Below are positions 36,536-46,498 of a stretch of DNA of 64,000 bases, in pieces. Below the pieces are notes generated by a model that saw only the letters and a program-made list of their open reading frames with translations, was not told the DNA's origin and searched no databases. A program made the position numbers and the translations under genes. Origin of the DNA: Burkholderia multivorans ATCC BAA-247 (lineage in GTDB: Bacteria; Pseudomonadota; Gammaproteobacteria; Burkholderiales; Burkholderiaceae); the NCBI RefSeq assembly GCF_000959525.1, contig NZ_CP009832.1, positions 2,852,001-2,916,000 of the forward strand, given 5' to 3'. Within the stretch, counting starts at the first letter, position 1; each line of letters opens with the position of its first letter.

Positions 36536-37756
36536 ATGTTCTGGGAAAAGAAGCTGGCACAGTGGGCGGACGAAGTACGGGCGAAGGCGAACATACCGGC
36601 GCGCCTCGTGCTGTGGAATGGCGAACAACTCGATTTCGGCAATTTCAGCGCGCCGCAGGTCACGCTGAAGGTCAACAACGCGTCGGCGCTGCCGCTGCTG
36701 CTCGAACCGAGCCTCGACAATCTCGGCGAGGCGTACGTGAAGGGCAAGATCGACATCGAAGGCAAGCTGTCGGACATCATCAACATCGGCTATTCGCTCG
36801 CGCGCAGCACCGTCACGAGCGCGAGCAAGCTCGCGCGCGTGAAGCGCTACTTCAATCATACGAAGAGCACCGACAAGAAGGCGATCCAGTACCACTACGA
36901 CGTGTCGAACGAGTTCTACAAGCTGTGGCTCGACGAGAACATGGTGTATTCGTGTGCGTACTTCGAGAACGGCGACGAGGATCTCGGCACCGCGCAGATC
37001 AAGAAGATCGACCACATCCTGACGAAGATCCGCCTCGAGCCCGGCCAGCGGCTGCTCGACATCGGCTGCGGCTGGGGCGCGCTCGTGCTGCGCGCCGCGC
37101 AGAAGTTCGGTGCGCAGTGCGTGGGCGTCACGCTCTCGCAGAACCAGTTCGATCTCGCGACCGAACGCGTGAAGGCGGCCGGCCTGGAGGATCGCATCGA
37201 GATCCGCCTGCAGGACTATCGCGAGATCGAAGGCCAGTTCGATCGCATCACGAGCGTCGGGATGTTCGAGCACGTCGGCCGCAAGAACCTGCCGCTGTAC
37301 TTCTCGCGGATCCGCGAACTGCTCGTCGACGACGGCATCGCGATGAACCACGGCATCACGTCGACCGACGCGGAAAGCGGCGAAACGGCGCTCGGCGGCG
37401 GCGAATTCATCGACCGCTACGTGTTCCCGGACGGCGAGCTGCCGCACATCAGCCTCGCGCTCGAAGCGGCGCAGCGCGGCGGCCTCGAGGCCGTTGACAT
37501 CGAAAGCCTGCGGCGACACTATGCGCGCACGCTGGAGATCTGGACCGAGAACTTCGAAGCGAAGGCCGACGAGGCGCGCAAGCTCGTCGACGACGAAAAA
37601 TTCCGCATCTGGCGCGTCTATCTGGCCGGCTGCGCCTATGCCTTCGAACACGACGACGTGTCGATCTTCCAGATCGTGTGCCGCAAGGCCGGCCGCAGCG
37701 CGAAAACGCTGCCGTGGTCGCGGCGCTATATGTACGAACATGCGCTGCCGCGCTAG
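36536..37756 (+). CDS. cfa: Cyclopropane-fatty-acyl-phospholipid synthase
   Basis: 406 residues. Adds a methylene from SAM across double bonds of membrane phospholipid acyl chains, usually on entry to stationary phase or acid stress. An N-terminal lipid-binding region (LDFGNFSAPQVTLKVNN) precedes IQYHYDVSNEFYKLWLDENMVYSCAYF, SAM motif DIGCGWGALVLRAA and VGMFEHVGRKNLPLYF with the bicarbonate-binding glutamate region. The ATG follows GGAGAATCCAA. A DUF72 gene starts 23 bp downstream and may be cotranscribed. Confidence 0.94.
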   Translation: MFWEKKLAQWADEVRAKANIPARLVLWNGEQLDFGNFSAPQVTLKVNNASALPLLLEPSLDNLGEAYVKGKIDIEGKLSDIINIGYSLARSTVTSASKLARVKRYFNHTKSTDKKAIQYHYDVSNEFYKLWLDENMVYSCAYFENGDEDLGTAQIKKIDHILTKIRLEPGQRLLDIGCGWGALVLRAAQKFGAQCVGVTLSQNQFDLATERVKAAGLEDRIEIRLQDYREIEGQFDRITSVGMFEHVGRKNLPLYFSRIRELLVDDGIAMNHGITSTDAESGETALGGGEFIDRYVFPDGELPHISLALEAAQRGGLEAVDIESLRRHYARTLEIWTENFEAKADEARKLVDDEKFRIWRVYLAGCAYAFEHDDVSIFQIVCRKAGRSAKTLPWSRRYMYEHALPR

Positions 37757-37779
37757 GCGGCGCTTCACGCAGGGCATGC

Positions 37780-39087
37780 ATGGGTGACGGCAGCACGCGG
37801 CGCAGCAGCACGCCGCAGCGACGGCAAGACGAAGCGCACGACGCGCGCGCCGACGGGCAGTTCGATCTGTTCGGCGCGCTGCCGTCGCCGGACGATGTGC
37901 ACGCGTCGTCACACGACGCAGCCGATACCGACGATGCACGGGCGCACGCGACGCGCGCGCCGCGTGCGCCGAAGCCTGCCCGACCGAGCGCCGCATCCGA
38001 CGCGGGCAACGCCGCACGCGACGACGAAGCGGCCGCACCGCCGTCTACCGGCATGCTCTGGGACGATCCCGCGCCGCCGCCCGAACCGCGCAAGCGCGCG
38101 CGACGACGCGGCGTGCCGCCTGCGCCGGTCGCGCCCGAGGTCGCCGCCGCGGCCGCCGCATTGCCGCCGAACGTGCGGCTCGGCACGTCGTCGTGGTATT
38201 TCCCCGGCTGGAACGGCATCGTCTTCGACGGCGATTTCGCGCAGACGAAGCTGTCGCGCGAAGGACTCGAAGCGTACGGCGCGCATCCGCTCCTGAAAAG
38301 CGTAAGCCTCGACCGGTCGTTCTACGCGCCGCTGTCCGTCGCCGACTATCTGCGCTACGCCCAGCAGGTGCCCGACGATTTCCGCTTCGTCGTGAAGGCG
38401 CCCGCGTCGGTCACCGATGCGGTCGTGCGCGGCCATCGCGGCGAGCCGTCCGGACCGAATCCGACCTTCCTCGATGCGTCGCTCGCCGCCGACGAGTTCG
38501 TGCGTCCATGCCTCGAAGGACTCGGCAAGAAGGCCGGCGTGCTCGTGTTCCAGTTCTCGCCGCTGCCCGACCGGTTGCTGGCCGAGCCGGCCGCGCTGAT
38601 CGAGCGGTTGTCGGCGTTCTTCGCGGCACTGCCGCCGTTGCCGCCCGAGGCAGACGGTCCGCGCTACGCGATCGAGATCCGCGACGCGAGCCTGCTCACG
38701 CCGCGCTTCATCCGCACGCTCGCCGCGCACGGCGTGCGCTACTGCGTGGGCCTGCACGCGCGGATGCCCGATCCGCTGCGCCAGGCAGCCGCGCTCGCGC
38801 TGCTCGACGGCGACGCACCGGGGCCGCTGATCGTGCGCTGGAGCCTGCACGGCGGCTTCAAGTACGAACAGGCGAAAGCGAAGTACGAACCGTTCGACAA
38901 GCTCGTCGACGAAGATCCGGCCACGCGGTCGGCGCTTGCCGAACTGGCCGCCCGCTATGCGCTCGCCGGGCAGCCGGTGATCATCACGATCAACAACAAG
39001 GCCGAAGGCTCCGCGCCGCTGTCGTGCATCGCGCTCGCGCGCGAAATCGCGGCGGCCTGCGCGCACTGGCGCAGCGAAGCCGCGTAG
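37780..39087 (+). CDS. DUF72 protein with long disordered N-terminus
   Basis: 435 residues. DUF72 TIM-barrel core from about 127 onward: NVRLGTSSWYFPGWNG, then FYAPLSVADYLRYAQQVPDDFRFVVKAP, FQFSPLP, YAIEIRDASLL and a late NNKAEGSAP motif. Function is unknown across the family. The first 125 residues are Asp/Ala/Pro/Arg-rich and probably unstructured, with an embedded FDLFGALPSPDD motif. The ATG at 37780 is best placed, but a later start near the core cannot be excluded. It is close behind cfa. Confidence 0.82.
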   Translation: MGDGSTRRSSTPQRRQDEAHDARADGQFDLFGALPSPDDVHASSHDAADTDDARAHATRAPRAPKPARPSAASDAGNAARDDEAAAPPSTGMLWDDPAPPPEPRKRARRRGVPPAPVAPEVAAAAAALPPNVRLGTSSWYFPGWNGIVFDGDFAQTKLSREGLEAYGAHPLLKSVSLDRSFYAPLSVADYLRYAQQVPDDFRFVVKAPASVTDAVVRGHRGEPSGPNPTFLDASLAADEFVRPCLEGLGKKAGVLVFQFSPLPDRLLAEPAALIERLSAFFAALPPLPPEADGPRYAIEIRDASLLTPRFIRTLAAHGVRYCVGLHARMPDPLRQAAALALLDGDAPGPLIVRWSLHGGFKYEQAKAKYEPFDKLVDEDPATRSALAELAARYALAGQPVIITINNKAEGSAPLSCIALAREIAAACAHWRSEAA

Positions 39088-39124
39088 CGCGAGCGCGCCA
39101 CGCGACAACGGTGCGCAGCGCCGC

Positions 39125-39685
39125 TTACGCGCCGCGCTGCGACTTCAGCCGGTGCGCGAATTTCTGGCGGAACTTCGCGAGCTTCGGCCCGATCACGACT
39201 GCGCAATAGCCCTGCCCCGGATTGCGCGCGTAATAGTTCTGGTGATAGTCCTCGGCCGGCCAGTAGTTGCCGTCGAGCGGCACGACTTCGGTGACGATCG
39301 GCTGCCCGAACACCTGTTCGCGCTCGAGCTCGCGGATCACGTCGAGCGCGGTGTCGCGCTGCGCGTCCGAATGCGTGAACACGACCGAGCGGTACTGCGT
39401 ACCGACATCGTTGCCCTGCCGGTTCAGCTGCGTCGGATCGTGCGTCGCGAAGAAGATTTCCAGAATCTCGCGGTAGCCGATACGCGACGGGTCGAACGTC
39501 ACGTTGACGACTTCCGCGTGACCGGTGTCGCCGTCGCAGACGTCGCGATAGCCGGGATTGCGCGTATGACCGCCCGCATAGCCGGACTGCACGGCCGTCA
39601 CGCCGTCCACGTCGAGAAACACGGCCTCCGTGCACCAGAAGCACCCGCCTCCGAGCGTCGCCGTTTCAAGCATCTCGTTCGCCAT
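39125..39685 (-). CDS. msrA: Peptide-methionine (S)-S-oxide reductase
   Basis: 186 residues. Repairs methionine S-sulfoxide in proteins using thioredoxin. The catalytic motif is GGGCFWC (Cys15), followed by SGYAGGHTRNPGYRDVCDGDTGHAEVV and HDPTQLNRQGNDVGTQYRS, all hallmarks of MsrA. AGGAG precedes ATG 39685. It is not fused to MsrB. Divergent from the selenium-binding protein gene; the 358-bp spacer (39686-40044) contains TACACT near 39850 and a short direct repeat CCGAATTG at about 39990 but no gene I can support. Confidence 0.95.
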   Translation of the reverse strand: MANEMLETATLGGGCFWCTEAVFLDVDGVTAVQSGYAGGHTRNPGYRDVCDGDTGHAEVVNVTFDPSRIGYREILEIFFATHDPTQLNRQGNDVGTQYRSVVFTHSDAQRDTALDVIRELEREQVFGQPIVTEVVPLDGNYWPAEDYHQNYYARNPGQGYCAVVIGPKLAKFRQKFAHRLKSQRGA

Positions 39686-40044
39686 CGAATCCACTCCTGT
39701 CAATGAACGGAGCCGGCATGCGCGCGCCGGCTCGTCCGATCGGTTTCGCCGTTCCGGACCCTTTCCGTCCGCAACGGCCGCTGCGGCAAGTATCGCACTC
39801 GCACGCGAAGCCGGCACGCCGCCGCGCGCCCGGCTCGCCGCGCGTTTCTCGACTACACTTAGGCACGCGTCATCATCGCGCCCGGTGCCGCCATGCCGGC
39901 GTGCGCGACGATACGTTCGACGTCTGCCTGAACATCGTTCCGTCTGCGCGCGCAGCAGCCGGCCGCGATCGCGCGATTGCCTGCCGAAGCGCCGAATTGC
40001 CGAATTGCCGCGCCGACGCGCGCGCATCACCGAGGGGGCTTCTC

Positions 40045-41451
40045 ATGAACATGCGGCCTGACCCGACGTTTCACGCATCGCCCGAGCTCGCGATGCAGGC
40101 ACCGCCCGAAGCATTCGCCTATACGTTGTTGCTGAGTCCCGATTTTTCCAGACCCGACGCGCTCGCCGTGATCGACGTGCAGCACGGCTCGCCGACCTAC
40201 GGCAAGATCGTGCATACGGTCACGATGCCGAATACCGGCGACGAGTTTCACCACTTCGGCTGGAATGCATGCTCGTCCGCGCTGTCGCCGCTCACGGGCC
40301 ATGCGTTTCTCGAGCGCCGCTATCTGATCATCCCCGGCCTGCGTTCGTCGCGCGTCTACGTGATCGACACGAAACCGCATCCGACGCAGGCGCGCATCCA
40401 CAAGATCGTCGAGCCCGACGAGATCTTCCGCAAGACCGGCTATTCGCGCCCACATACCGTGCATTGCGGCCCGGAAGGCATCTACGTCAGCACGCTCGGC
40501 GGCGCGGGCAAGGACGGCACCGACGCCGCGCCCGGCATCTTCATCATGGACTGCGAGACGTTCGACGTGCTCGGCCGCTGGGAGATCGATCGCGGGCCGC
40601 AGGACAAGCATTACGACTTCTGGTGGAACCTGCCGCGCGACTACATGGTGTCGAGCGAATGGGCGCTGCCGCCGCAGTTCGAGAATGGCATCGTGCCCGA
40701 CGACCTGCTCGCGAACCGGTACGGACACCGGCTGCATTTCTGGGATCTGCGCGCGCGGCGCAACGTGCAGACGATCGATCTCGGCGCGCATCATCAGATG
40801 GCGCTCGAAGTGCGTCCCGCGCACGATCCGGTGCGCGAATACGGATTCGTCGGCGTCGTGATCGACACGACCAATCTCGAAGGCTCGATCTGGACGTGGT
40901 GGCGCGAAGGCGGCACGTTCCACGCGAAAAAGACCGCGACGATCGCGCCCGAGCCCGCCGCGGCCGACGAATTGCCGCCGCTGCTGAAGCCGTTCGGCGC
41001 GGTGCCGCCGCTCGTCACCGACATCGATCTGTCGCTCGACGACCGCTTTCTCTACGTGTCGTGCTGGGGCACCGGCGAGATGCGTCAGTACGACGTGTCC
41101 GATCCGCACCATCCGAGGCTCGCGGGCTCGGTACGAATCGGCGGCATCGCGCGCCGCGCGCCGCATCCGAACGGCCGCCCGTTCGCCGGCGGCCCGCAGA
41201 TGGTCGAGATCAGCCGCGACGGCCGGCGCGTGTACTGGACCAATTCGCTCTACTCGACGTGGGACGACCAGTTCTATCCGGACGGCGTGCCGGCCGCGCA
41301 GGTGCTCGCCCACGCAGGCCCGGACGGCGGGCTGACGCTGGCCGACGACTTCTGGGTCGAATTCCCCGACGGCTATCGCGCGCATCAGATCCGGCTCGAA
41401 GGCGGCGACTGTTCGACCGACTCGTTCTGCTATCCGTCGGTCGGACGTTGA
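40045..41451 (+). CDS. Selenium-binding protein/methanethiol oxidase family (SBP56)
   Basis: 468 residues with a seven-bladed propeller pattern. The family includes human SELENBP1 and bacterial MtoX, copper-dependent methanethiol oxidases. Conserved histidine-rich motifs are seen: DEFHHFGWNACSS, YSRPHTVHCGPEGIYVSTLG, KHYDFWWNLPRDYMVSSEW, GHRLHFWDL and HQIRLEGGDCSTDSFCYPSVG. No obvious signal peptide, unlike the secreted Hyphomicrobium MtoX, so it is probably cytosolic. CGAGGGGG precedes ATG 40045. Its stop overlaps a TTG start of a membrane protein gene (TTGA). Confidence 0.9.
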   Translation: MNMRPDPTFHASPELAMQAPPEAFAYTLLLSPDFSRPDALAVIDVQHGSPTYGKIVHTVTMPNTGDEFHHFGWNACSSALSPLTGHAFLERRYLIIPGLRSSRVYVIDTKPHPTQARIHKIVEPDEIFRKTGYSRPHTVHCGPEGIYVSTLGGAGKDGTDAAPGIFIMDCETFDVLGRWEIDRGPQDKHYDFWWNLPRDYMVSSEWALPPQFENGIVPDDLLANRYGHRLHFWDLRARRNVQTIDLGAHHQMALEVRPAHDPVREYGFVGVVIDTTNLEGSIWTWWREGGTFHAKKTATIAPEPAAADELPPLLKPFGAVPPLVTDIDLSLDDRFLYVSCWGTGEMRQYDVSDPHHPRLAGSVRIGGIARRAPHPNGRPFAGGPQMVEISRDGRRVYWTNSLYSTWDDQFYPDGVPAAQVLAHAGPDGGLTLADDFWVEFPDGYRAHQIRLEGGDCSTDSFCYPSVGR

Positions 41452-42125
41452 GCGGCGCGCTCGATCCGCACGCCGCGCCGCAGCTCGCGCTGTGGGCGGC
41501 CGTCGCTGCAAGCGGCGTCTATCACGGGCTCAATCCCGCGATGGGCTGGCCGCTCGCCGTGTCGAACGCGCTGATGGCGCGACGCGCCCGCGCGCTCGTC
41601 GCGGCCCTCGGCTACCTCGCACTCGGGCATGCGCTTGCCGTCTTCGCGGTGATGCTGCCGTTCGGACTGCTTGCCGCGCTACTCGCCTGGCAAGCGACGA
41701 TCCGCATCGGTGCGAGCGCCGTCGTGATCGGCTTCGGCATCGCGCTGCTGATGCGGCGGCGACACCCGCGCGCGCTCGCGCGAATCGCGCCGGCGCGGCT
41801 CGGCTTATGGTCGTTCGCCATCGCGATCGCGCATGGGGCCGGGCTGATGCTCGTGCCGATCTATCTCGGGCTCTGCGGGCTCGATGACGATCCCGGTCAT
41901 CGTGCGGCCGCCGCGCTCGCGGCGCTGCACGTCGGGATGGCGCTCACGGTGGCGGCAGTCCACGCGGCCGCGATGATCGCCACCGGCGGCGCGCTCGCGT
42001 GGCTCGTGTACCGCTACGTCGGGCTCGCGTTCGTGTCGAAGAGCTGGTTCAATCTCGACGCGGTATGGGCGTCGAGCCTGATCGTGATCGGCGCGCTGTC
42101 GCTGGGATTTGCGGCGACGCAGTAA
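41448..42125 (+). CDS. Integral membrane protein coupled to SBP56
   Basis: 225 residues with about six hydrophobic segments, starting at a TTG that overlaps the SBP56 stop (TTGA). I do not recognise a named family. An early conserved-looking motif YHGLNPAMGWPLAVSNALM in or near the first membrane segment and a later AIAHGAGLMLVPIYLGLCG place histidines within the bilayer, as in some metal permeases. By position it might supply or remove copper or sulfide for the methanethiol oxidase homologue; that is inference only. Confidence 0.72.
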   Translation: MSGALDPHAAPQLALWAAVAASGVYHGLNPAMGWPLAVSNALMARRARALVAALGYLALGHALAVFAVMLPFGLLAALLAWQATIRIGASAVVIGFGIALLMRRRHPRALARIAPARLGLWSFAIAIAHGAGLMLVPIYLGLCGLDDDPGHRAAAALAALHVGMALTVAAVHAAAMIATGGALAWLVYRYVGLAFVSKSWFNLDAVWASSLIVIGALSLGFAATQ

Positions 42126-42341
42126 CGCAGCGGCGGCCCGCGCCGCGGGCCCGCTTGCTGTGTTCGCTACGTCACGCTCGCGGCGCGATGCGCGGCCGGA
42201 CGCGGCCCGCCGGGCGCGATTCCGCTAAAATCGCGGCATGCGCACCACTTCCCATGCCACCGCCTCGCCGCCTTTCGTCCGTCGCGCCTGCCGCCGTTGC
42301 CGCGCGACGCATCCGTCCGCTTCGTCCGGAAGGGTGGCGCG

Positions 42342-42851
42342 ATGAGCCGGGCCAATCCGCCGGACTTCGATTCGGCCGCCTTCCGGCAGGCGCTCGGCCA
42401 GTTCGCGACCGGCGTGACCGTCATCACGACGCGCGCGCCGTCCGGCCAGCTGATCGGCATCACCGCAAGCTCGTTCAATTCGGTGTCGCTCGACCCGCCG
42501 CTCGTGTTGTGGAGCCTTGCGCACAAATCGGCGTCGATGCCGGTGTTCCGCAACAACAGCCATTACGTCGTGAACGTGCTCGCGGCCGCGCAGCTCGACC
42601 TGTGCATGCGCTTTTCGAGCTACAAGGGCGACCGCTTCGAAGGCATCGCGCACGCGGCCGGCAACTCGGGCATGCCCGTGCTCGACGGTGCGCTCGCCTG
42701 GTTCGAATGCCACAACCGCAGCCGCTATGACGAAGGCGACCACGTGATCTTCGTCGGCGAAGTCGAACGCTGCGGCGTACGCACGCCGCAGAACGCGACA
42801 CCGCCGCTCGTGTTCCACGGCGGCGGCTTTCACGGTCTCACACCGCTCTGA
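42342..42851 (+). CDS. Flavin reductase (FMN-binding split-barrel)
   Basis: 169 residues. NAD(P)H:flavin oxidoreductase-type protein supplying reduced flavin to a monooxygenase. Motifs are FRQALGQFATGVTVITT, GITASSFNSVSLDPPLVLWSL, HYVVNVLA and the C-terminal HVIFVGEVERC, as in HpaC/RutF-type enzymes. GGAAGGG lies before ATG 42342. A TAAAAT at about 42226 may be the -10 box. Its end overlaps the end of convergent kynR by 14 bases. No partner monooxygenase is in the window. Confidence 0.9.
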   Translation: MSRANPPDFDSAAFRQALGQFATGVTVITTRAPSGQLIGITASSFNSVSLDPPLVLWSLAHKSASMPVFRNNSHYVVNVLAAAQLDLCMRFSSYKGDRFEGIAHAAGNSGMPVLDGALAWFECHNRSRYDEGDHVIFVGEVERCGVRTPQNATPPLVFHGGGFHGLTPL

Positions 42852-43338
42852 TCGGGCCGGTGCGCGCGAGCCCGACCGGCGCACCCGCTTCGTCCTTCAG
42901 CGTCTGCAGCACGATGTTCGAACGGATGTCCATCACGCCCGGCGCCTTGTACAGCCGGTTCAGCACGAAATCGGAATAGTGCTTCAGGTTGTGCGCGAGC
43001 ACGCGCAGCAGATAGTGGCTCTCGCCCGTCACGACGAACGCGCCCACCACCTCCGGCCATTCGCGCAACGCCTCCGCGAACCGTTCGTGCCACTGGTTCT
43101 CCTCGTTGCGCATCGACACCTGCACGAACGCCTCGAGCTCGAACCCGAGCTTCTCGCGGCTCAGGCACGCGCGGTAGCGCTCGATGACGCCCTGCTCCTC
43201 GAGCAGCCGCATCCGTCGCAGGCACGCGGACGGCGACAGCGAAATCCGTTCCGCGAGATCGAGATTGCTGATTCTGCCCTCTTCCTGCAGCACGGCCAGG
43301 ATCCGGCAGTCGGTAGCGTCCAGCGTGATCGCGTGCAT
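42838..43338 (-). CDS. kynR: Lrp/AsnC regulator of kynurenine genes
   Basis: 166 residues. An N-terminal helix-turn-helix ([33 protein letters not shown] region) and a C-terminal RAM ligand domain ([18 protein letters not shown]) make it an Lrp/AsnC protein. It is divergent from kynB, the position of KynR in Pseudomonas, where kynurenine acts as the inducer of kynBU and kynA. The assignment rests on family plus position. Confidence 0.88.
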   Translation of the reverse strand: MHAITLDATDCRILAVLQEEGRISNLDLAERISLSPSACLRRMRLLEEQGVIERYRACLSREKLGFELEAFVQVSMRNEENQWHERFAEALREWPEVVGAFVVTGESHYLLRVLAHNLKHYSDFVLNRLYKAPGVMDIRSNIVLQTLKDEAGAPVGLARTGPIRAV

Positions 43339-43468
43339 TTTTGGTCCCCCTTTTCCCTCTGATTCGAATTATCTGCCAATCGAGCGGATTGTCCATGTTT
43401 ATTTCGCAAGCACTTTCTGCAAGCGTCCGCCTATCATTCGAAGGATCGATTCATCGCTTCGTCATGCC
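43339..43468. promoter_or_regulatory. kynR-kynB divergent regulatory region
   Basis: A 130-bp AT-richer spacer. ATTCGAAT (43362-43369) and ATTCGAA (43436-43442) are repeated, both inside larger imperfect palindromes, and TATCAT (about 43433) could be a kynB -10 box. These are candidate KynR half-sites. Confidence 0.45.
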
Positions 43469-44110
43469 ATGGACATACTCTGGGACATCTCCCCGCCCAT
43501 CAGCGCCGCCACGCCCGTGTGGCCGGGCGACACGCCGGTGTCGGTCGAGCGCGTCTGGCGGATCGAGGCCGGCTCGCCCGTCAACATCGCGCGGCTGACG
43601 CTGTCGCCGCATACCGGCGCGCACTGCGACGCGCCGCTGCACTACGATGCGGACGGCGCGGCGATCGGCGCCGTGCCGCTCGACACCTATGTCGGCCCGT
43701 GCCGCGTGATCCACTGCATCGGCGCGTCGCCGGTCGTGCGGCAGGCCGACGTCGCGACCGCGCTCGACGGCGTACCGCCGCGCGTGCTGCTGCGCACCTA
43801 CGCGAATGCGCCGACCGCGCACTGGGACAGCGCGTTCTGCGCGGTCGCACCGGACACCGTCGATCTGCTTGCCGCGCACGGCGTGAAGCTGATCGGCATC
43901 GACACGCCGTCGCTCGATCCGCAGGAATCGAAGACGATGGACGCGCACCACCGCGTGCGCGCCCACCGGATGGCGATCCTCGAAGGCATCGTGCTCGACG
44001 AGGTGCCGCCCGGCGACTATGAATTGATCGCCCTGCCGCTCAAATTCGCGACGCTCGACGCGAGCCCCGTGCGCGCCGTCCTGCGCGCGCTGCCCGCGCG
44101 CGCCGCCTGA
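43469..44110 (+). CDS. kynB: Kynurenine formamidase
   Basis: 213 residues. Zinc-dependent hydrolase converting N-formylkynurenine to kynurenine. The metal-binding motif is HTGAHCDAP with His48, His52 and Asp54, and the [17 protein letters not shown] region supplies further active-site residues. It is the first gene of the kynB-kynU-kynA operon and starts at ATG 43469. The kynU gene follows after 23 bp. Confidence 0.96.
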   Translation: MDILWDISPPISAATPVWPGDTPVSVERVWRIEAGSPVNIARLTLSPHTGAHCDAPLHYDADGAAIGAVPLDTYVGPCRVIHCIGASPVVRQADVATALDGVPPRVLLRTYANAPTAHWDSAFCAVAPDTVDLLAAHGVKLIGIDTPSLDPQESKTMDAHHRVRAHRMAILEGIVLDEVPPGDYELIALPLKFATLDASPVRAVLRALPARAA

Positions 44111-44133
44111 TTCTTTCGACCGACGAACCCACC

Positions 44134-45390
44134 ATGATGATCAAGACCCGTGAAGATGCGCTCGCGCTCGATCGCGACGATCCGCTTGCCCCGTTGCGCA
44201 GCCAGTTCGCGCTGCCCGACGGCGTGATCTACCTCGACGGCAACTCGCTCGGCGCGCAGCCTCGCGCGGCGGCCGCACGTGCGCAACAGGTGATCGGCGC
44301 CGAATGGGGCGAAGGCCTGATCCGCAGCTGGAACACCGCAGGCTGGTTCGCGCTGCCGCGCCGGCTCGGCGACAAGCTCGCGACGCTGATCGGCGGCGCG
44401 CCCGGCGAAACGGTCGTGACCGACACGATTTCGATCAACCTGTTCAAGCTGCTGTCGGCGATGCTGCGCCACCAGGCCGAACGCGCGCCCGAGCGCCGCG
44501 TGATCGTGTCGGAGCGTTCGAACTTCCCGACCGATCTCTATATCGCGCAAGGGCTCATCGAGCAGCTCGGCGGCGACTACGAACTGCGCCTGATCGACGA
44601 TCCCGCCGAGCTGCCCGACGCGCTCGGCGCGGACACCGCCGTCGCGATGATCACGCACGTGAACTACCGCACCGGCTACATGCACGACATGGCCGCCGTC
44701 ACGCAGCTCGCGCACGATGCTGGCGCGCTGATGCTCTGGGACCTCGCCCATTCGGCCGGTGCGGTTCCGGTCGACCTGAACGGCGCGCATGCGGACGGCG
44801 CGGTCGGCTGCACGTACAAGTATCTGAACGGCGGCCCCGGCTCGCCGGCATTCGTGTGGGTGCCGCAGCGCCACCACGCGCATTTCTCGCAGCCGCTGTC
44901 CGGCTGGTGGGGCCATCGCGCGCCATTCGCGATGCAGCCCGGCTTCGCGCCCGACCCCGGCATCGCGCGCTTCTTGTGCGGCACGCAGCCGATCGTGTCG
45001 ATGTCGATGGTCGAATGCGGGCTCGACGTGTTCCTGCAGACCGACATGCAGGCGATCCGCCGCAAGTCGCTCGCGCTGACCGACGCGTTCATCGCGCTCG
45101 TCGAGGCGCGCTGCGCGGGCCGCTCGCTGAAGCTCGTCACGCCGCGCGCGCACCATCAGCGCGGTTCGCAGGCGAGCTTCGAGCATCCGCACGGCTATGA
45201 AGTGATGCAGGCGCTGATCGCGCGCGGCGTGATCGGCGACTACCGCGAGCCGTACGTGCTGCGCTTCGGCTTTACGCCGCTCTATACGCGCTTCGTCGAC
45301 GTGTGGGATGCCGTCGAAACGCTGCGCGAGATTCTGGACACCGACGCGTGGAAGGCGCCCGAGTACGCCGAGCGCGGCGCGGTGACCTGA
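44134..45390 (+). CDS. kynU: Kynureninase
   Basis: 418 residues. PLP enzyme splitting kynurenine to anthranilate and alanine. The start region [16 protein letters not shown], the [15 protein letters not shown] segment with the PLP-binding Asp, and the Schiff-base lysine in [15 protein letters not shown] are typical. ATG 44134 or 44137 are adjacent alternatives. It is the central gene of the kyn operon; anthranilate fate genes are not in this window. Confidence 0.97.
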   Translation: MMIKTREDALALDRDDPLAPLRSQFALPDGVIYLDGNSLGAQPRAAAARAQQVIGAEWGEGLIRSWNTAGWFALPRRLGDKLATLIGGAPGETVVTDTISINLFKLLSAMLRHQAERAPERRVIVSERSNFPTDLYIAQGLIEQLGGDYELRLIDDPAELPDALGADTAVAMITHVNYRTGYMHDMAAVTQLAHDAGALMLWDLAHSAGAVPVDLNGAHADGAVGCTYKYLNGGPGSPAFVWVPQRHHAHFSQPLSGWWGHRAPFAMQPGFAPDPGIARFLCGTQPIVSMSMVECGLDVFLQTDMQAIRRKSLALTDAFIALVEARCAGRSLKLVTPRAHHQRGSQASFEHPHGYEVMQALIARGVIGDYREPYVLRFGFTPLYTRFVDVWDAVETLREILDTDAWKAPEYAERGAVT

Positions 45391-45457
45391 TCGCCGGCCG
45401 CCGCGGGCGCGCGAGCAGTGCGCGCCGCGCCCCCGTCATTCAATCGTGGAGACACTC

Positions 45458-46405
45458 GTGAATTCTGGTCATATGCAGCCGCCCGGCAACGATGCGCCGG
45501 CGGGCTGCCCGTTCTCGGGCGCACGCGCGCAAGGTACGCAAGCCGCGCACGAGGCGCCGCACGTGCCGGGCGACGCCGGCGAGCAAGCCGGCTGGCACAA
45601 CGCACAGCTCGATTTTTCGAAGTCGATGAGCTACGGCGACTACCTGTCGCTGAATGCGATTCTGAACGCGCAGCATCCGCTGTCGCCCGATCACAACGAG
45701 ATGCTGTTCATCATCCAGCATCAGACGAGCGAGCTGTGGATGAAGCTCGCGCTGTTCGAACTGCGCGGCGCGCTCGATGCGGTGCGCGGCGATGCGCTGC
45801 CACCCGCGTTCAAGATGCTCGCACGCGTCTCGCGGATCCTCGAGCAGCTCGTGCAGGCGTGGAACGTCCTGTCGACGATGACGCCGTCCGAGTACTCGGC
45901 GATGCGACCGTATCTCGGCCAGTCGTCGGGCTTCCAGTCGTACCAGTACCGGCAGCTCGAATTCCTGCTCGGCAACAAGAACGCGCAGATGCTGCAGCCG
46001 CACGCGCACCGGCCCGACATCCTCGAACAGGTGCGCGCGACACTCGACGCGCCGTCGTTCTACGACGAGGTCGTGCGTCTGCTCGCGCGGCGCGGGTTCC
46101 CGATCGCGCCGTCGCGGCTCGACCGCGACTGGCGACAGCCGACGCAGCACGACGAAACCGTCGAGGCCGCGTGGCTCGAGGTGTACCGGCATCCGCAGCA
46201 GCACTGGGAGCTGTACGAAATGGCCGAGGAACTCGTCGATCTCGAGGACGCGTTCCGCCAGTGGCGCTTCCGGCACGTGACGACGGTCGAGCGCATCATC
46301 GGCTTCAAGCAGGGCACCGGCGGCACGAGCGGCGCGCCGTATCTGCGCAAGATGCTCGATGTCGTGCTGTTCCCCGAGCTCTGGCACGTGCGCACGACGC
46401 TGTAA
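45458..46405 (+). CDS. kynA: Tryptophan 2,3-dioxygenase
   Basis: 315 residues from the GTG at 45458, which has GGAG six bases upstream; the in-frame ATG 45473 and GTG 45446 are alternatives. Heme enzyme opening the indole ring of L-tryptophan to N-formylkynurenine. The body matches family: [37 protein letters not shown] with the active-site His, [17 protein letters not shown], and [20 protein letters not shown] with the heme-ligand His. The first 40 residues are a variable extension. Terminal gene of the kyn operon. Confidence 0.96.
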   Translation: MNSGHMQPPGNDAPAGCPFSGARAQGTQAAHEAPHVPGDAGEQAGWHNAQLDFSKSMSYGDYLSLNAILNAQHPLSPDHNEMLFIIQHQTSELWMKLALFELRGALDAVRGDALPPAFKMLARVSRILEQLVQAWNVLSTMTPSEYSAMRPYLGQSSGFQSYQYRQLEFLLGNKNAQMLQPHAHRPDILEQVRATLDAPSFYDEVVRLLARRGFPIAPSRLDRDWRQPTQHDETVEAAWLEVYRHPQQHWELYEMAEELVDLEDAFRQWRFRHVTTVERIIGFKQGTGGTSGAPYLRKMLDVVLFPELWHVRTTL

Positions 46406-46498
46406 CGCCTGACGCTCCCGCCGCCCGGTAGCATCCGGTGGCACCCGGCGGCATCAGGCAAGCAGCGCGAATGTGCAGTGCATGCGCGCTGCCCGACG

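Noticed and set aside
42131-42151. Terminator after the SBP56-linked membrane protein gene
   Set aside because: GGCCCGC/GCGGGCC hairpin is present, but there is no T-tract, and such GC palindromes are common in this DNA.
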